A DNA stretch of 64,000 nucleotides from Erysipelotrichaceae bacterium (lineage in GTDB: Bacteria; Bacillota_I; Bacilli_A; Erysipelotrichales; Erysipelotrichaceae), in assembly GCA_017428765.1 (NCBI GenBank), contig JAFRQF010000026.1:62001-126000 (forward strand), given 5' to 3'. Every line of letters begins with the position of its first letter. The first letter of the stretch is position 1. Shown in pieces: positions 45,941 through 54,666 of the stretch. The notes beneath the pieces were generated by a model. That model was not told the origin of the DNA, made no database searches, and worked only from the letters and a program-made list of their open reading frames with translations. Position numbers and translations under genes: made by a program.

Positions 45941-47011
45941 ATGAATAAAAACAGAATCGAAAACGTATTGAAAAGGACGGATTGCGATGCCTTGCTGATA
46001 AGCGATCCGATCGCGATCTATTACCTGATAAACAGGCACATCTATCCGGGCGAACGCTTCCTCGGCCTGCTGTTAAAGAAGGATGAAACGCCAGTCTTAT
46101 TTCTGAATACCCTGTTCCCATTTGAAGAAATGGAAGGCCTTGAGATCGTAAGCTACAGCGATGGCGATGATATCACAAAGCTCGTATCAGAAAAGATCTC
46201 CAAAGATGATGTCTTAGGCGTCGATAAGATGCTGGCGGCAAGATTCTTACTTCCGATGATCAAGGCGGGCATCGCCAGAGACTTCGTCGACGGATCGCTT
46301 CCGGTCGATAAGACCAGAGCCGTCAAAGATGAGAAAGAGCTTGAACTGATGCGCATCTCTTCAAGGATCAATGATGAGGCCATGGCAAGATTCAAGACGC
46401 TGGTCTATGAAGGCGTCGAAGAACGTCAGATCGCTGCCCAGATGCTCGATATCTATAAGGAACTCGGTGCGCAGGCTTACTCCTTTTCACCGATCGTCGC
46501 CTTCGGCAGAAACGCCGCCGATCCCCATCACATGCCGGATGATACGAAACTGAAAAAAGGCGATGCGGTCCTCTTCGATGTAGGGTGCGTCTATCAGGGC
46601 TACTGTTCCGATATGACCCGGACCTTCTTCTTCAAAGAAGGACCGGACGACGCGCAAAAGAATGTCTATGAACTGGTCAGAAAAGCCAACGAGGATGCTA
46701 CCGCAAAAGTAAAGGAAGGTGTCAGGCTCTGCGATATCGACAAGACTGCCAGAGACGTCATCGAAAACGGCGGGTATGGCAAATACTTCACTCACCGCCT
46801 GGGACACTTCATCGGCATCGAAGATCACGAGTATGGCGATGTCTCCGCTTCCTTCAAGGATCTCACGGAAGCAAACAACATCTTCTCGATTGAACCGGGC
46901 ATCTATGATCCTGAGACCCTGGGCTGCCGCATCGAAGATCTTGTCGTCGTCACAAAAGACGGCTGTGAGGTGCTGAATCACTATCCTCACGACATCGAGA
47001 TCATCGGCTAG
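45941..47011 (+). CDS. M24-family Xaa-Pro aminopeptidase
   Basis: Cytoplasmic metallopeptidase that removes residues before proline. An N-terminal creatinase-like domain (1-120) precedes the pita-bread catalytic domain. The five metal ligands are seen: two Asp in LFDVGCVYQGYCSDMTRTF, His in LGHFIGIE, and Glu in SIEPGIY and CRIEDLVVV. At 356 residues it matches PepP/YqhT-type enzymes. It has a strong ribosome-binding site. Confidence 0.92.
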   Translation: MNKNRIENVLKRTDCDALLISDPIAIYYLINRHIYPGERFLGLLLKKDETPVLFLNTLFPFEEMEGLEIVSYSDGDDITKLVSEKISKDDVLGVDKMLAARFLLPMIKAGIARDFVDGSLPVDKTRAVKDEKELELMRISSRINDEAMARFKTLVYEGVEERQIAAQMLDIYKELGAQAYSFSPIVAFGRNAADPHHMPDDTKLKKGDAVLFDVGCVYQGYCSDMTRTFFFKEGPDDAQKNVYELVRKANEDATAKVKEGVRLCDIDKTARDVIENGGYGKYFTHRLGHFIGIEDHEYGDVSASFKDLTEANNIFSIEPGIYDPETLGCRIEDLVVVTKDGCEVLNHYPHDIEIIG

Positions 47012-47016
47012 AATAA

Positions 47017-47050
47017 AAAAATGATAGCTGAGTTACAAGCTATCATTTTT
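47017..47050. terminator. Bidirectional terminator between the M24 peptidase gene and pnp
   Basis: Perfect 13-base-pair stem AAAAATGATAGCT/AGCTATCATTTTT with an 8-base loop and A/T tracts on both sides. Confidence 0.9.
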
Positions 47051-47056
47051 TATTGC

Positions 47057-49300
47057 TTAGTTTTTCTTTCCGAAGAAACGGATCTCACCGAACGGTTTTT
47101 TCTTTTCCTCTTTCGGTTCTTCCTTGACTTCTTCTTTTACGGACTCTTTCTTTTCCCTGCGCTCACCCTTTTCGCTCTTTTCGCTCTTGGCTGGCTTTTC
47201 AGGCTTCGGTAAGAGTTCCTTGGCAGAAACGTTGACTCTGCCCTTCTCATCGATCTCCATGACCTTGACTTTGATCTTGTCGCCGATCTTCAGGACGCTC
47301 TCCGGTTTGTCGACTCTCTCGTGAGAGATCTTCGAAACATGCAAGAGTGCATCCGTACCCTTGAACAGTTCAACGAAGGCGCCGAACTTTTCAAGTCTTA
47401 CGACAGTCGCATCATAGATCTCGCCGACCTTGGCTTCTCTGGTGATCTCATCGATCATGCCCTTCGCCTTTTCGATCGCTTCCTTGGAAGTGTGGTAGAT
47501 CACGACCTTGCCGTCATCATCGATGTCGATCTTGACCTGATCGCACTTGTCGATGATATCGTTGATGACCTTACCGCCGGTACCGATGACTTCTCTGATC
47601 TTGTCAGTCGGGATCGTGAAGGTGACCATCTTAGGCGCATACTTGCTGACTTCGCTTCTAGGTTCAGCGATCGCCGTAGCCATATTGTCCAAGATCTCCA
47701 TTCTGCCCTTGTGAGCCTGTGCCAGAGCTTCCTTGAAGATCTCTCTGGTAATGCCCTTGCATTTGATATCCATCTGTAAAGCAGTGATACCTTCTCTTGT
47801 GCCGGCGACCTTGAAGTCCATATCGCCATAGTGGTCTTCCATACCCTGGATATCCGTCAGGATGGAGTAATTTTCGCCATTCTGGATAAGACCCATCGCA
47901 ACACCGGCTACCGGAGCCTTGATCGGAACACCGGCTGCCATCAGAGACATCGTACCTGCACAGATCGAAGCCTGTGAGCTGGAACCGTTGGATTCAACGA
48001 CTTCCGCGACCGTACGGATCGCATATGGGAATTCTTCTTCTGAAGGAAGGACCTGTAAGAGAGCTCTTTCACCTAAAGCACCGTGACCGATCTCCCTTCT
48101 GCCCGGAGAACCCATCCTGCCGACTTCACCGACGGAATAAGGCGGGAAGTTGTATTGATGCATGAATCTCTTTTCTTCGACATCCGTCAGATCATCGATG
48201 ATCTGGTTGTCTCCCAAAGGACCAAGAGTCGTAACCGAGATGACCTGCGTCTGACCGCGGGTGAACATAGCGGAACCGTGAACTCTCGGTAACAGATCGA
48301 CCTGTGAATCCAGAGGACGGATCTCATCGAGAGCTCTGCCGTCCGGTCTGATCTTCTCATCGGAGATCAGTCTTCTGACTTCGTCGGCAATGATCTGTGT
48401 GCAATATTCGCCAGTCTGCTTGGCAAGCTTGTCAGCTTCCTTCTCAGACAGTTCGCTGTCGTTCGTGAAGTGTTCCTTCATCTCGTTGGTGATGGATTCC
48501 TGCGCATTGTAGGATTCCAGTTTGTCATGGATCGAAACGGCCTTTTCGAGTCTTTCCTTGCCATTGGCATTGACATACTCTTTGACGCGTTCGTCGATCT
48601 CGTAAAGGACGACTTCCATCTTCTCTTTGCCGACCTTGGCGATGATCTGCTCTTCCATCTCACAGAGTTCCTTGACCTTTTCATGACCGAACATCAGTGC
48701 ATCGAGCATCAGGTCTTCATCGACTTCCTTAGCTCCTGCTTCGACCATGTTGAGGGCTTCTTTGGTACCTGCGACTGTAAGATCGATCAGAGATCTGGAC
48801 ATCTGCTCGACTGTCGGGTTGACGACGAACTGTCCGTCTACATAACCGACCTTGACGCCGGCGATCGGACCGTCAAACGGAATGTTGGAGATACATAAGG
48901 CAAGAGATGCGCCGAGCATCGCGGACATCTCAGGAGAACAATCGGTATCAGTGGATAAAACGGTATTGACGACCTGAACTTCATTACGGAATCCTTCCGC
49001 GAATAACGGACGGATCGGTCTGTCGATCAGTCTTGCCGTCAAAGTGGCATGTTCTGAAGGTCTGCCTTCTCTTCTTAAGAATCCGCCAGGGATCTTACCG
49101 ACAGAGTAGAGCTTTTCTTCAAAAGATACCGTCAGCGGGAAAAAATCAGTGTCTTTTGCAACATTCGAGGCACAGGCAGTAGACAGTGTGACTGTATCGC
49201 CATACCTCACCAGTACAGACCCTCCGGCCTGTTTTGCGATCTCACCGGTCTCGATGCTTAACTTACGACCGTAGAAATCAAAATCGAATACTTCTTTCAT
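47057..49300 (-). CDS. pnp: Polynucleotide phosphorylase
   Basis: 3'-5' phosphorolytic exoribonuclease of mRNA decay. Two RNase PH domains ([18 protein letters not shown] in the first, [17 protein letters not shown] in the second) flank a helical linker. Then come a KH domain ([14 protein letters not shown]) and an S1 domain ([20 protein letters not shown]), and a Lys/Glu-rich tail. I start at [11 protein letters not shown], giving 747 residues; the frame is open for 26 more codons but that part has no similarity. The Shine-Dalgarno sequence is weak (AAGAAGAG). Confidence 0.96.
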   Translation of the reverse strand: MKEVFDFDFYGRKLSIETGEIAKQAGGSVLVRYGDTVTLSTACASNVAKDTDFFPLTVSFEEKLYSVGKIPGGFLRREGRPSEHATLTARLIDRPIRPLFAEGFRNEVQVVNTVLSTDTDCSPEMSAMLGASLALCISNIPFDGPIAGVKVGYVDGQFVVNPTVEQMSRSLIDLTVAGTKEALNMVEAGAKEVDEDLMLDALMFGHEKVKELCEMEEQIIAKVGKEKMEVVLYEIDERVKEYVNANGKERLEKAVSIHDKLESYNAQESITNEMKEHFTNDSELSEKEADKLAKQTGEYCTQIIADEVRRLISDEKIRPDGRALDEIRPLDSQVDLLPRVHGSAMFTRGQTQVISVTTLGPLGDNQIIDDLTDVEEKRFMHQYNFPPYSVGEVGRMGSPGRREIGHGALGERALLQVLPSEEEFPYAIRTVAEVVESNGSSSQASICAGTMSLMAAGVPIKAPVAGVAMGLIQNGENYSILTDIQGMEDHYGDMDFKVAGTREGITALQMDIKCKGITREIFKEALAQAHKGRMEILDNMATAIAEPRSEVSKYAPKMVTFTIPTDKIREVIGTGGKVINDIIDKCDQVKIDIDDDGKVVIYHTSKEAIEKAKGMIDEITREAKVGEIYDATVVRLEKFGAFVELFKGTDALLHVSKISHERVDKPESVLKIGDKIKVKVMEIDEKGRVNVSAKELLPKPEKPAKSEKSEKGERREKKESVKEEVKEEPKEEKKKPFGEIRFFGKKN

Positions 49301-49335
49301 TCTTTTCGTTTTCTCTTCTTTCTTAATTTCAAACG

Positions 49336-49344
49336 TTATAATTC
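49336..49344 (-). promoter_or_regulatory. Extended -10 promoter of pnp
   Basis: The minus strand reads TATGGTAGAAT: TAGAAT preceded by TGG, an extended -10. It gives a leader of about 35 bases. A plus-strand TATAAT (49337-49342) overlaps it. Confidence 0.5.
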
Positions 49345-49386
49345 TACCATAGAATATGCGAAAAAACCTAATAATCAAGGATTTTT

Positions 49387-49509
49387 ATGAATTTAGATGC
49401 TTTTGTAAAGAAAATCTCGGGCAATGCCCTTTCCAATGAAAAAAACATTCATTTTTCTTTCATGGAGCTGCCAATCTGCGAAAAAAAATATATTATAATG
49501 AACTTATGA
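49387..49509 (+). CDS. Candidate 40-residue upstream ORF coupled to the FemX-like gene
   Basis: A short frame with AAGGA five bases before its ATG, encoding MNLDAFVKKISGNALSNEKN and twenty more residues. Its stop overlaps the next gene in an ATGA arrangement (ATG 49506-49508, TGA 49507-49509). A plus-strand TATAAT at 49337-49342 could drive it. No homologue is recognised. Either it is a coupled leader peptide or the remains of non-coding sequence; the coupling geometry and the ribosome-binding site favour the first. Confidence 0.4.
   Translation: MNLDAFVKKISGNALSNEKNIHFSFMELPICEKKYIIMNL
49494..49499 (+). promoter_or_regulatory. -10 box of the FemX-like gene, leaderless spacing
   Basis: TATAAT, then GAACTT, then the ATG. 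It follows an A-rich tract (eight A in a row). No good -35 box is seen. Confidence 0.55.
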
Positions 49510-50486
49510 AACTGCATGAGATCGATGCAAAACAATTCAATGAATTCTCCTTCGCAGAACCTGATACCAGTATCTATCAGACCTCTTTCTGGTCGGACTA
49601 CATGGTATCGAAAGGCGCAAAGGCTTCTTTCCTCGAACTCGAGGATGAAGCGGGCATCTGCCAGGGCGTCGGCCTGATTTTAAAGAAAAAAGGATCCTTC
49701 TTTTCCGGGAAGCTCACAGGCCATGTTCCGCACGGTTTTCTGATCAATTACTATGACCGCAAAACGGTGATGAGTTTTCATGAATTGCTGGTAGACTACC
49801 TGAAAAAAGAAAACATCTCATCACTTCGCATCGAACCGCCGCTCAAGGCGGAGGAGACGGCCGTCGCAAAGCTTCTTGATGAGCTCGGCTATAAAAAAGA
49901 AAGCGACAGCTTCCTTTACGAAACCGATGTCGCCTCTCATGTCGAGGGACTTCATGATACCAATATCATCCTGAAGATCTGCCGCATCGAAGATGCTTCC
50001 GCCTTCCGGTCTCTTTCCTCGGGAAAGAAAGACGAAGATAAGCTGAAACTTTTTGAATGTCTGAAAGATCACGGCATCTGCTATGGCGCAAAGCTCGATC
50101 TTGAAAAAAGCGAACGAGCGATCAAAGAAAGTGTCGGACAGCTCGAAGAATACATCAGCGAGCACAGAAACGACTACAAGTTCGTCGAAGACATCGCAGA
50201 GAAAGAAAATGAGATCAAACGTCTCAAGAACCTTTACAGTGCGCTTCGCCGTTATAAGGAGGATCCTTTCGTATATGCCGTATGTCTTTCCAGGTTCTCC
50301 GATATCTGCACGATCTTATTCAAGATGAGTGACAGCGAAGACGATATTTTTGATGCGGAAAGACAGATCATCGATCAAATTTGTGCAGATTGCAAAAATC
50401 GTGGTATTATAAGAATCGGTTCCAAGGAAGAATTCGCTTATTCGAAGAAAGTTGCGTATCTTGGAAGCTACACATTGAAGATCTGA
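49506..50486 (+). CDS. FemX/MurM-like aminoacyl-tRNA-dependent peptidoglycan ligase
   Basis: Member of the FemABX group, which moves amino acids from aminoacyl-tRNA onto the lysine of peptidoglycan precursors to build interpeptide bridges. The N-terminal TSIYQTSFWSDYMVSKGAK, the GKLTGHVPHGFLINYYD region, a coiled-coil arm at about 205-250 (EKENEIKRLKNLYSALRRYK) and the closing GNAT-like fold fit the family; 326 residues is slightly short. tRNA-Thr begins one base after the stop codon, which hints at a link between enzyme and tRNA supply. The amino acid used is unknown. Confidence 0.75.
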   Translation: MKLHEIDAKQFNEFSFAEPDTSIYQTSFWSDYMVSKGAKASFLELEDEAGICQGVGLILKKKGSFFSGKLTGHVPHGFLINYYDRKTVMSFHELLVDYLKKENISSLRIEPPLKAEETAVAKLLDELGYKKESDSFLYETDVASHVEGLHDTNIILKICRIEDASAFRSLSSGKKDEDKLKLFECLKDHGICYGAKLDLEKSERAIKESVGQLEEYISEHRNDYKFVEDIAEKENEIKRLKNLYSALRRYKEDPFVYAVCLSRFSDICTILFKMSDSEDDIFDAERQIIDQICADCKNRGIIRIGSKEEFAYSKKVAYLGSYTLKI

Positions 50487-50487
50487 T

Positions 50488-50563
50488 GCCGACTTAGCTC
50501 ATCCGGTAGAGCAACGCACTCGTAACGCGTAGGTGGTAGGTTCAAGTCCTATAGTCGGCACCA
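50488..50563 (+). tRNA. tRNA-Thr (anticodon CGT)
   Basis: A 76-base cloverleaf with acceptor stem GCCGACT/AGTCGGC, D arm GCTC/GAGC, anticodon loop CTCGTAA (CGT reads ACG, Thr), T arm with GTTCAAGTC, and CCA encoded. It lies one base after the FemX-like gene and shares its terminator. Confidence 0.96.
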
Positions 50564-50573
50564 TTTAAAAAAC

Positions 50574-50596
50574 AAGATCCCTCAGCGGGATCTTTT
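50574..50596. terminator. Bidirectional terminator after tRNA-Thr
   Basis: Stem AAGATCCC/GGGATCTT, 5-base loop, T-rich on the plus strand and A-rich upstream (T-rich for the convergent gene). Confidence 0.85.
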
Positions 50597-50992
50597 CTTT
50601 TTCGTTTCTTTTTTCGGACTTTTCAGAGTAAGGACACAGATGATGAACAATACACCGAATACGATCATCACGATGCCCATGACGTTCATCAGATCGCTCT
50701 TGCCTTTGAAATACAGCGTCAGATACGCTGCCAGCAGTTCCAGGACGCCGGCAAAGCAGAGGATGCCTTTGGTATTGAACGTGATACCGAAGATCCCGGC
50801 GATGATATTGATGCCCGGGATGATGTAGATCGAAAGACGTAACAGCGTCGCTTCGAAATCCGTATACGGCAGTATCTTCATGATGACCGGGTCATTATCG
50901 AACTGGTAGGCCACCGCAAAATACATGATCACAGCTGCGATCAGTTCCAGTACAGATATGGTCTTTGCGATGTTCCTGTTCATATTTTTCAT
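50582..50992 (-). CDS. Unknown four-helix membrane protein
   Basis: A 136-residue protein with four hydrophobic helices and a very basic C-terminus (KKETKKKRSR). No family is recognised. It follows truA with a one-base gap, so it is the tail of the ECF/truA operon. It could be an accessory membrane protein, but it does not look like an ECF substrate-binding S component, which usually has six helices and about 180 residues. No Shine-Dalgarno sequence is visible, which suggests coupling to truA. Confidence 0.7.
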   Translation of the reverse strand: MKNMNRNIAKTISVLELIAAVIMYFAVAYQFDNDPVIMKILPYTDFEATLLRLSIYIIPGINIIAGIFGITFNTKGILCFAGVLELLAAYLTLYFKGKSDLMNVMGIVMIVFGVLFIICVLTLKSPKKETKKKRSR

Positions 50993-50993
50993 T

Positions 50994-51725
50994 TTAATAG
51001 AAAATCTTTACCAGATAAAGGCCGTTGGGATCGGCGTTGTAGCGTCTGGTGGTCTTGCTTGGATTCTCCAGCATGTTTTTTACATCATCAAGGCTCTTCT
51101 TGCCTCTGCCCAGATCGATCAGAGTACCGACCATGATGCGGACCATATTGCGCAGAAAACCGCTGCTGGTCACTTTGATCTTCAGGAGATCTTTTTTCCT
51201 CGTGATGGAGAACTCCGTGATGTTTCTGATCTGATTGGGATACTCTTTCAAAGAAGAGGTATTGAAAGAAGTGAAGTCATGTTCGCCTAAAAACAGTTTC
51301 GCCCCTTCTTTCATCAGATCGACATCGAGTTTATAGAAACACTGGTAAGCTCTGCCTTTGAGAAAGACATCATACTCGCCGATATTGATCAGATATTCGT
51401 AGGTCTTCTTCTTTACGCTGTAGCGGGCATGAAAATCTCTGGAGACCTGTTTTACTTCCATGACGTGGATGTCATCGGGAAGAAGGCTGTTCAAAGAAAA
51501 CTTCAGTTTCCCTTCTTCTTTTTCCTTATCGGAATCGAAGTGAAACACCTGGCCCAGGGCATGGACACCGGCATCGGTCCTGGAAGACATGACGATGCGG
51601 ATCTTTTCGCCAAACACCCTTTCGATCGCCTTTTCTACGATATCCTGTATGGCAACGGCGTTGGTCTGCGATTGAAAACCCGCATAATTCTTTCCGTCGT
51701 ATGCCAGAGTGACTTTGTATCTCAT
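50994..51725 (-). CDS. truA: tRNA pseudouridine38-40 synthase
   Basis: Isomerises uridines 38-40 in the anticodon stem of many tRNAs. The catalytic Asp lies in SSRTDAGVHALGQV; the N-terminus YKVTLAYDGKNYAGFQSQ and the C-terminal GFLRNMVRIMVGTL are diagnostic. At 243 residues it is full length. Its ATG overlaps the ecfT end, the classic ecfA-ecfA-ecfT-truA order of Firmicutes. Confidence 0.96.
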   Translation of the reverse strand: MRYKVTLAYDGKNYAGFQSQTNAVAIQDIVEKAIERVFGEKIRIVMSSRTDAGVHALGQVFHFDSDKEKEEGKLKFSLNSLLPDDIHVMEVKQVSRDFHARYSVKKKTYEYLINIGEYDVFLKGRAYQCFYKLDVDLMKEGAKLFLGEHDFTSFNTSSLKEYPNQIRNITEFSITRKKDLLKIKVTSSGFLRNMVRIMVGTLIDLGRGKKSLDDVKNMLENPSKTTRRYNADPNGLYLVKIFY

Positions 51726-52522
51726 AAGTAAAATCTCGATGCGATGGAGCCTGCCAAGATCACCACGCAGATGAAGATGAAAAGATAATCCTTGAAACGA
51801 AACTTCAGGACGTGGTAACGGGTCCTCTTGGCGCCCGGGACATAGCCTCTGGCTTCCATGGCATCCGCAAGTTCATAGGCTCTTTCAAAAGCCACGGAAA
51901 ATAACGGAACGATCAAAGACAGGATGGCCGAGATCTTCTCGGAAAGCCTGCCGTTTTCAAAATCGACACCGCGGGACTTCTGGGCATTCATGATGCGCAT
52001 CGTCTCTTCGATGATCGTCGGAATGAAACGCAAAGCGATCGACACCATCATCGCGACTTCATGAGCCGGGAAGCGGATCGCTTCCAGCGGTTTCAGGAGC
52101 CACTCGATGCCAAGTGTCAGATCCAGAGGATTCGTCGTCGCGGTCAACAGTGTGGTGATCGAGATCATCAGCAGCAGTCTTACGATCACGAACAAGGTAT
52201 TGAATATGGCATCTTTATAGATCGCAAAACTGCCGATCGTAAATAAGATGTCCCCTGTACGGATCGTCAGGGAGTTGATGACAAGTAAGAAGATCATCAT
52301 CATGATCATCGGCTTGAACGACTGTACGATCATGCGGATGCCGATCTTCGCCATCAGCAGTGCGACCGCAAGACATAAGGCGATCGCTAAGAACACCCAC
52401 CAGCTCTTCGGAACGAAGACTGCCCCGATCATTAAGAACAAGCCGATCAGTTTTGCACGCGGATCGAGCTTATGCATCTCGGAATCGATCGGGATATATT
52501 TACCGAATACAAGGTCGTTCAT
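51722..52522 (-). CDS. ecfT: Energy-coupling factor transporter transmembrane protein EcfT
   Basis: Membrane scaffold that joins the two ATPases to exchangeable vitamin- or metal-binding S components. It is 266 residues with about five or six helices. The coupling motif is visible as MEARGYVPGAKRTR near the C-terminus, with the other Ala-Arg-Gly-like turn at AQKSRGVDFENG. No S component gene is nearby, so the module probably serves several unlinked S proteins (group II ECF). Confidence 0.94.
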   Translation of the reverse strand: MNDLVFGKYIPIDSEMHKLDPRAKLIGLFLMIGAVFVPKSWWVFLAIALCLAVALLMAKIGIRMIVQSFKPMIMMMIFLLVINSLTIRTGDILFTIGSFAIYKDAIFNTLFVIVRLLLMISITTLLTATTNPLDLTLGIEWLLKPLEAIRFPAHEVAMMVSIALRFIPTIIEETMRIMNAQKSRGVDFENGRLSEKISAILSLIVPLFSVAFERAYELADAMEARGYVPGAKRTRYHVLKFRFKDYLFIFICVVILAGSIASRFYL

Positions 52523-53373
52523 CGTTTCACCTGCTTTGCGATCTCTTCGGCGATCTTATCCAGAGTGCGTGCTTCTTTGGATAATCTGAAGCCTTTATCG
52601 ATCAGTTCGTTGCGGAAGCTCACGATCTGCGGTTCCAGCATATTGAATTCTTTCAGTTTTTCCTTATCGGCAAACAGTTCATCGGTCGGACCGTGATAGA
52701 CCAGCTTGCCTTTGGATAAGACGACGGTGTCGTCACAATAGTTATAGACCATCTCATTATCGTGAGAGACGATGATGAGTGTTTTCCCCTGTTTTTTATT
52801 GAGATCGATGAAAAGTTCGATGATCTCCTTGGCGCCTTGCGGATCAAGACCTGCCGTCGGCTCATCCAGAACGATGACCTTCGGGTCACAGGCGATGATG
52901 CCGGCAATCGCCACACGGCGCTTCTGCCCGCCGGAAAGTTCCAGAGGCGAGACTTCGAAGTGATCCTCATCGACACCGACCAGTTTCAAGGCATCGGCAG
53001 CTCTTTTCAAAGCTTCCTGCGGCGGGAAACCGAAATTGATCGGACCGAACGCCACATCCTTGATGACGGTCTCTTCAAACAGCTGGTATTCCGAAAACTG
53101 GAAGACCAGACCGACGTCTTTTCTTAACGGTTTGAGAAACCTCTGCTTCTCATTGGCTCTGATCTCATAGTCAAGGATCTCCAAAGAACCCTCGCTCGGA
53201 AGAAGGAGGGCATTGAGATGTTCGACCAGTGTCGATTTGCCCGAACCCGTCTCGCCGATCACGGCAGTGACCACGTTCTCACGGATGTTCAGGTCGATAT
53301 GATCGAGGGCCTTATGGGCATAAGGCATGTCCTTATTGTAGATGTAGCTTAACGCTTTGAACTTGATCGGCAT
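52519..53373 (-). CDS. ecfA2: ECF transporter ATPase EcfA2
   Basis: Second ATPase of the ECF energising module. Walker A GETGSGKST near 42, signature LSGGQKRRVAIAG near 146, Walker B VIVLDEPTAGLDP. At 284 residues it has the extended C-terminus of EcfA proteins. Its start overlaps ecfA1 by 25 bases. Confidence 0.94.
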   Translation of the reverse strand: MPIKFKALSYIYNKDMPYAHKALDHIDLNIRENVVTAVIGETGSGKSTLVEHLNALLLPSEGSLEILDYEIRANEKQRFLKPLRKDVGLVFQFSEYQLFEETVIKDVAFGPINFGFPPQEALKRAADALKLVGVDEDHFEVSPLELSGGQKRRVAIAGIIACDPKVIVLDEPTAGLDPQGAKEIIELFIDLNKKQGKTLIIVSHDNEMVYNYCDDTVVLSKGKLVYHGPTDELFADKEKLKEFNMLEPQIVSFRNELIDKGFRLSKEARTLDKIAEEIAKQVKR

Positions 53374-54173
53374 AATTCATCCACCATTCCTTTCAGATCC
53401 TGCGCCTTAAGCTTTATCTTGTGCTTTCCGAACGTCTCCCTCACCTTTTCGATGAACGGGACATCCAGATCGATCTCTCTGAGTTTCTCCGCATGCATGA
53501 AGATGTTTTCCGGCTTGTCATGCATGAACAGTTTTCCTTTGTTCAATACGATACAGTCATCCGACTGTAAGACTTCTTCGATATCGTGAGTGATCGAAAT
53601 GATCGTGATATCATCTCCCGAAGCCAGATCATACATCAGCTGTTTGATCTCTTTCTTGCCTTTCGGGTCAAGCATGGAAGTTGCCTCATCGAAGATGATG
53701 ATGTCCGGCTTCATCGCCAGGATGCCGGCGATCGCGACTCTTTGTTTCTGACCGCCCGAAAGATTCTGCGGTTCATAATTCAGAAAGGCTTCCAGTCCTA
53801 CTTTTTTCGCAAATTCATTGATGATCGCATCCATGTTTTCCGAAGGGACCAGCTTGTTTTCCAGACCGAAAGCGATATCGTCCTTTACGGTCGAACCGAT
53901 GAACTGGTTATCCGGATTCTGAAAGACGATTCCCAGCCTCGTGCGGATGGAAGCGATGTTTTCTTCATTGACTTCTTTCCCGTCGATGAGGATCTGTCCG
54001 CTTTTGACCGGAAGCAGACCGGCGATCAGCTTGGCCAGTGTCGATTTGCCCGAACCGTTGTGTCCGATGATCGTGACATAGTCGCCCTGTTTTACGTCAA
54101 AACTGACGCCATTCACCGCCTTTTTCGTCTCGTTATACTGATAAAAAACGTTTTTTATTTCGATCAGACTCAT
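53349..54173 (-). CDS. ecfA1: ECF transporter ATPase EcfA1
   Basis: First ATPase of the ECF module and first gene of the run. Walker A GHNGSGKST near 38, signature LSGGQKQRVAIAG near 140, Walker B IIIFDEATSMLDPKG. TATAAT is eight bases before the ATG; an AGG is present but sits too close to the start to serve as a Shine-Dalgarno, so it is probably nearly leaderless. The promoter lies just after the terminator of the preceding DUF1893 gene. Confidence 0.94.
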   Translation of the reverse strand: MSLIEIKNVFYQYNETKKAVNGVSFDVKQGDYVTIIGHNGSGKSTLAKLIAGLLPVKSGQILIDGKEVNEENIASIRTRLGIVFQNPDNQFIGSTVKDDIAFGLENKLVPSENMDAIINEFAKKVGLEAFLNYEPQNLSGGQKQRVAIAGILAMKPDIIIFDEATSMLDPKGKKEIKQLMYDLASGDDITIISITHDIEEVLQSDDCIVLNKGKLFMHDKPENIFMHAEKLREIDLDVPFIEKVRETFGKHKIKLKAQDLKGMVDELCRSSSKR

Positions 54174-54181
54174 ACCTATTG

Positions 54182-54187
54182 ATTATA
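54182..54187 (-). promoter_or_regulatory. -10 box of the ecfA1 operon
   Basis: Minus-strand TATAAT eight bases before the ecfA1 ATG and twelve bases after the upstream terminator T run. Confidence 0.55.
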
Positions 54188-54199
54188 CAACATAATAAT

Positions 54200-54222
54200 A
54201 AAAAAGCACTGTTTTACAGTGC
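54200..54222 (-). terminator. Terminator of the DUF1893 gene
   Basis: Minus-strand stem GCACTG/CAGTGC with loop TAAAA, followed by six T. The stop codon lies within the hairpin. Confidence 0.85.
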
Positions 54223-54606
54223 CAGCTTCCTTTTCAAAGCTTCAAACGCTTCTTTGGGATCATCGATATCTTTCACCGTCATCTCCATCGGACACATGCC
54301 GTCCCCTTTGCGGTTGACGATGTATTCGGCAAGCGTATCATACTCGTAAGCCACTCCGTACTTGTCAAAGACCTCTCTGCCGGCTTTGGAAAGCACCGGC
54401 GTGTAAACGTTTTTTACACCCGATAAGACCAGAAGCATCGCCGAAGCCTTGCCGATGAGCTTGTCGGCAACACAGCAGTCTTTGAAGAAAGCGATGTCCT
54501 GACACATCGGCACGATGACCGGCTTGATGCCGCTGTCATATGAACTGTAGCCGTTGGAAGCGATGATCGAATAATCCTTTTCTACAAGTTCCTGTTTTAA
54601 ATTCAT
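54214..54606 (-). CDS. DUF1893 protein (TM1506-like, deaminase fold)
   Basis: A 130-residue protein resembling the DUF1893 family, whose Thermotoga member TM1506 has a cytidine-deaminase-like fold but no known activity. The signature stretch CCVADKLIGKASAMLL, then GVKNVYTPVLSKAG and the C-terminal GDGMCPMEMTV are seen. I start at the ATG six bases after TATAAT (MNLKQELVEK), not six codons earlier, because the earlier codons overlap the -10 box. The divergent neighbour is fba. Function unknown. Confidence 0.8.
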   Translation of the reverse strand: MNLKQELVEKDYSIIASNGYSSYDSGIKPVIVPMCQDIAFFKDCCVADKLIGKASAMLLVLSGVKNVYTPVLSKAGREVFDKYGVAYEYDTLAEYIVNRKGDGMCPMEMTVKDIDDPKEAFEALKRKLAL

Positions 54607-54612
54607 AAGTAA

Positions 54613-54618
54613 ATTATA
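54613..54618 (-). promoter_or_regulatory. -10 box of the DUF1893 gene, leaderless spacing
   Basis: Minus-strand TATAAT, then TTACTT, then the ATG. Confidence 0.6.
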
Positions 54619-54633
54619 TATCACTTTTTGCGT

Positions 54634-54639
54634 TATAAT
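54634..54639 (+). promoter_or_regulatory. -10 box of fba
   Basis: Plus-strand TATAAT giving a leader of about 20 bases with an AAAAGGAGAA ribosome-binding site. No clear -35 box. Confidence 0.55.
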
Positions 54640-54666
54640 GTTGTTAGAAAAAGGAGAATAGTTTTT

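Noticed and set aside
54607..54624. Upstream start of the DUF1893 protein (MIYNLL)
   Set aside because: Those codons include the TATAAT box and the start lacks a ribosome-binding site; the inner ATG at six-base spacing is preferred.
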